From Mycolicibacterium sp. HK-90 (GTDB lineage Bacteria; Actinomycetota; Actinomycetes; Mycobacteriales; Mycobacteriaceae): a stretch of 64,000 bases of DNA. Shown in pieces: positions 62,000 through 64,000 of this stretch (position 1 is the first letter of the stretch; every line of letters starts with the position of its first letter). Under the pieces are notes generated by a model. That model was given only the letters and a program-made list of their open reading frames with translations. It made no database searches and was not told where the DNA came from. The DNA lies in assembly GCF_030486405.1 (NCBI RefSeq), contig NZ_CP129613.1:3596001-3660000 (forward strand). The letters are read 5' to 3'. A program made the translations under genes and the position numbers.

Positions 62000-62857
62000 C
62001 TATGCGCAGCCACGCAGCCCTTCGTAGAGCCAGCGCTGAATGGCACCTACCGTAGTCGTCTCACCTGCTATCTCGCCGAAGAGGTCCCAGTACCGGCGGA
62101 CCTGCGGATCGGTGTCGGCGCCGGCGTTGACGATGAGCGCACGCCGGAAACGCTGCGTGTCCGTGTCCTTGCGAGCCTCGGCGTGGGCATCGACGAATCG
62201 GTCGACCGCGGCGCACGATGACGGCGATTGACCGGCACGCACGAGCGGCGACGCCATGTCACACGCCTCGGCAACACCGGTGACCAGACCCCGACGATCG
62301 CTGATACGGGTGGGTTCGAACCGCCACAGCTGCCGGGCCATCACCCTCCCGAATACCGGTTGCCGGGCGAGGGCCACAAGCTCGGCGTAGGCGACGACGC
62401 TGCCCGGACGTGCCTGATCCGGCGATTGCGGCACGGTCATCTCCACGAGACCGTCGAATACTTCCGCCTGCGCCGCCCCAGCGAACAATCGCCGCCAGAA
62501 GTCGATCAGTACGTCGTGTCCGCGACGTCCGTCCTGCGCGGTCGACAAGGCATCCAACGACGCCCGTCGCCTCGCCAGGTCACCCAACTCCGCATCGAGG
62601 GCGCGCTGTTCGGCGTTCACAGCATCACCGATGGAGATCCGACCCACCAGGATGGCACCAATGGCATTCAGGCCGAGACCCGCAGCGCGCAAGCGCCGAA
62701 CCAGGATCAGCGATTCGACCGCTGTGTCGTCGAAAACGCGATGCCCACCCGAACTCCGGCGAGCTTCGAGAAGGCCCTCGTCGCAGTAGTACCGGATCGT
62801 CCGAACGGATACGCCGGTGAGCCGCGACAACTCACCGATGCTTGTGCCGTACGTCAC
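62000..62857 (-). CDS. MerR-family transcriptional regulator
   Basis: A 285-residue regulator. The N-terminal winged helix is 'SIGELSRLTGVSVRTIRYYC' followed by 'DEGLLEARRSSGGHRVF', the MerR signature. The dimerisation helix follows, and the C-terminal half (about 130-285) is a long helical domain, probably a ligand sensor without Cys-based metal motifs. GTG 62857 has AAGG 4 nt and GGAGG 13 nt upstream. It is divergent from the mycothiol-type enzyme gene, and the stretched promoter with inverted repeat between them is typical of a MerR-activated target. Confidence 0.87.
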   Translation of the reverse strand: MTYGTSIGELSRLTGVSVRTIRYYCDEGLLEARRSSGGHRVFDDTAVESLILVRRLRAAGLGLNAIGAILVGRISIGDAVNAEQRALDAELGDLARRRASLDALSTAQDGRRGHDVLIDFWRRLFAGAAQAEVFDGLVEMTVPQSPDQARPGSVVAYAELVALARQPVFGRVMARQLWRFEPTRISDRRGLVTGVAEACDMASPLVRAGQSPSSCAAVDRFVDAHAEARKDTDTQRFRRALIVNAGADTDPQVRRYWDLFGEIAGETTTVGAIQRWLYEGLRGCA

Positions 62858-62863
62858 AGTGCC

Positions 62864-62895
62864 TTGAACCTCCACCTGACTGGAGTTCCTAGCGT
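62864..62895 (+). promoter_or_regulatory. MerR-type promoter with 20-bp spacer and central dyad
   Basis: TTGAAC (62864-62869) and TAGCGT (62890-62895) are separated by 20 bp, longer than the normal 17, as in MerR-activated promoters. The spacer holds a dyad GAACCTCCA / TGGAGTTC (62866-62888). The -10 ends 7 nt before ATG 62903, giving a leaderless mRNA. Confidence 0.7.
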
Positions 62896-62902
62896 AGGCC
62901 GC

Positions 62903-63550
62903 ATGAACACCGAGGACATCTGGCGCGCCGTCGACGCCGAACGCCGCAGCCTCCTGCAACTACTCGAATCACTCGCCGCATCGCAATGGCGCCATGCCAG
63001 CCTGTGTGACAGGTGGCAGGTTCGAGACGTCGTGGCCCACCTGGCACTTTCCGCACACGCCAATGTCGGTCGAATTCTGGTCAATCTGTTGCGAGCGCGC
63101 GGCAGCTTCGACCGGATGGTCTGCGATACCGCGACCCGCCACGCAGCGGAGAGTGCCGATCATCAGTTGCTCGAAGAGTTGCGCGGCACGATCGGCTCGC
63201 GCTTCACCGCGATCGGCACCACACCGACTGATCGGCTGATGGACTTGCTCGTACACGGCCAGGACATCGCGGTACCGCTGCAACTTCAGCACGAAATGCC
63301 CACTGCGGCTGCGCAGCTGGCACTGGAGCGGATTTGGAATCCGCGATTCCCGTTCCGGGCCAGCCAGAGGCTGGCCCCCTACCGACTATGTGCTGTCGAC
63401 ACCGGCTGGGCAGCTGGGACCGGGCCCCTCATCGAGGGGCCCGTCTCGGCCTTGCTCCTGCTGGGGACGGGACGTCATGCGGCTGCCCTCCCCCACCTAC
63501 ACGGTGAAGGGGTCGCCGCATTACGCCGAGCAGACGCGGAATCGCATTGA
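62903..63550 (+). CDS. Maleylpyruvate isomerase family / mycothiol-dependent DinB-like protein
   Basis: A 215-residue protein with the four-helix DinB-like domain of mycothiol-dependent enzymes. 'EDIWRAVDAERRSLLQLLES' and 'WQVRDVVAHLALSAHANVG' place the first metal/thiol residues, and 'DLLVHGQDIAVPLQL' is the HGxDI motif of the family. Members use mycothiol for isomerisation, detoxification or S-transfer; the substrate is not known. The frame is open upstream, but ATG 62903 fits a leaderless promoter controlled by the divergent MerR gene. Confidence 0.8.
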   Translation: MNTEDIWRAVDAERRSLLQLLESLAASQWRHASLCDRWQVRDVVAHLALSAHANVGRILVNLLRARGSFDRMVCDTATRHAAESADHQLLEELRGTIGSRFTAIGTTPTDRLMDLLVHGQDIAVPLQLQHEMPTAAAQLALERIWNPRFPFRASQRLAPYRLCAVDTGWAAGTGPLIEGPVSALLLLGTGRHAAALPHLHGEGVAALRRADAESH

Positions 63551-63581
63551 AGTGGGCTCGGTAATGCGATTCTCTGTCTGC
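63531..63581. terminator. Bidirectional terminator between convergent genes
   Basis: GAATCGCATT (63539-63548) and AATGCGATTC (63563-63572) form a perfect 10-bp stem, extended outside by CAGAC/GTCTG after small bulges. It sits between the DinB-like gene and pheT and can work in both directions, with no long U-run. Confidence 0.65.
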
Positions 63582-63592
63582 TCGCGGGGAAA

Positions 63593-64000
63593 CTAGCCGC
63601 GCAGGACGGCGCCGACGCGCTCCGTGGCCACCGCGACCGCGGCGTCACGGGCGGCACTGGCCTCGTCCTCGGTCAGGGTCCGGTCGGTGGCGCGGAACCG
63701 CAGCGCCAGGGTGAGCGATTTGCGCCCCTCCCCGATCTGCGGGCCGGTGTACACGTCGAAAAGCCGGACGTCCTCGAGCAGTTCACCGGCCCCGTCGCGG
63801 ACCGCGTCGACGACGGCGGCCGCGGCCACATCGTCGCCGACGACCACGCTGATGTCCTGGAACACCGCGGGGAACGGTGACACCGACGGTGCGGGCAGCA
63901 CCTCGACGATCGGCACCGCGTCGAGATCGAGTTCGACGGCACACGTGCCCTTGGGCAGGCCCGTCCGCTCGACGACCGCCGGATGCAGCTGACCGGCGTG
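63593..64000 (-). CDS. pheT: Phenylalanyl-tRNA synthetase beta subunit, C-terminal part (cut by window edge)
   Basis: The frame runs to the right edge without a start. The visible 135 residues include '[20 protein letters not shown]' and '[20 protein letters not shown]', then the anticodon-binding FDX-ACB domain '[20 protein letters not shown]' ... '[20 protein letters not shown]' and '[20 protein letters not shown]'. This is the normal end of PheT, the tRNA-Phe charging subunit. The position left of the arginine operon in the same orientation matches Rv1650-Rv1652. Confidence 0.95.
   Translation of the reverse strand, partial: HAGQLHPAVVERTGLPKGTCAVELDLDAVPIVEVLPAPSVSPFPAVFQDISVVVGDDVAAAAVVDAVRDGAGELLEDVRLFDVYTGPQIGEGRKSLTLALRFRATDRTLTEDEASAARDAAVAVATERVGAVLRG

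Overview
This is a high-G+C, gene-dense actinobacterial chromosome segment from a rapidly growing mycobacterium (Mycolicibacterium type). The evidence is the gene content and order: pheT, argCJBDFRGH, the Rv1683-type lipase/acyl-CoA synthetase, tyrS, an rRNA operon, tlyA-nadK-recN, steA-mctB, pyrG-nudix-xerD and parA-scpA-scpB-rluB-cmk-der run in the same order as Rv1650 to Rv1713 of M. tuberculosis, here mostly on the minus strand. An rRNA operon directly downstream of tyrS is the rrnB position known from fast growers. Names and Rv numbers come from recognition and memory; no search was run.

Layout. Positions 1-17,200 are the accessory part: the end of a LysR regulator, an acyltransferase-3 membrane protein, small hypotheticals, a secreted LAS-type putative metallopeptidase (2876), a DUF2236/MpaB oxygenase with a divergent TetR regulator around a perfect 18-bp palindrome, a flavin amine oxidase, a PknG-like kinase/GlnH/GlnX sensing operon, a second LAS-type protein (12224), a two-gene membrane unit of unknown role, an ABM monooxygenase, tRNA-Pro(GGG) with a terminator, and two TSUP anion exporters with candidate leader ORFs between them. 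Positions 17,206-28,000 hold the chromosome-segregation and cytidylate block (der, cmk, rluB, scpB, scpA, parA), a methyltransferase, xerD, nudix, pyrG and mctB. Positions 28,000-37,000 hold steA, a small insertion (CGNR regulator, VOC protein, flavin/PNPOx-like protein) not expected from M. tuberculosis, then recN, nadK, tlyA, a HAD phosphatase and a TPR protein. Positions 36,979-42,600 are 5S, 23S and 16S rRNA with promoter and leader. Positions 42,647-53,450 hold tyrS, a 3-methyladenine glycosylase, an ABC exporter with TetR, a Trm112 protein, a secreted protein, the Rv1683-type fusion, an ABC-F protein and an alpha/beta hydrolase. Positions 53,468-61,951 are the complete arginine operon with overlapping genes and two overlapping ArgR boxes in front of argC. 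The window ends with a MerR regulator, its divergent mycothiol-dependent-type target with a stretched promoter, and the C-terminal end of pheT.

Most genes on the minus strand form tightly overlapping operons (ATGA/GTGA junctions), so translational coupling is probable. Several plus-strand genes and one exporter gene have a TANNNT hexamer 6-9 nt before the start codon, the arrangement of leaderless mycobacterial mRNAs. The points most worth a second look are the extra PknG/GlnH/GlnX-type operon flanked by two paralogous LAS-fold secreted proteins, the 13377-14485 unit, the MerR and TetR operators, the leader ORFs before the TSUP exporter, and the degenerate adenylation motif of the Rv1683-type protein.
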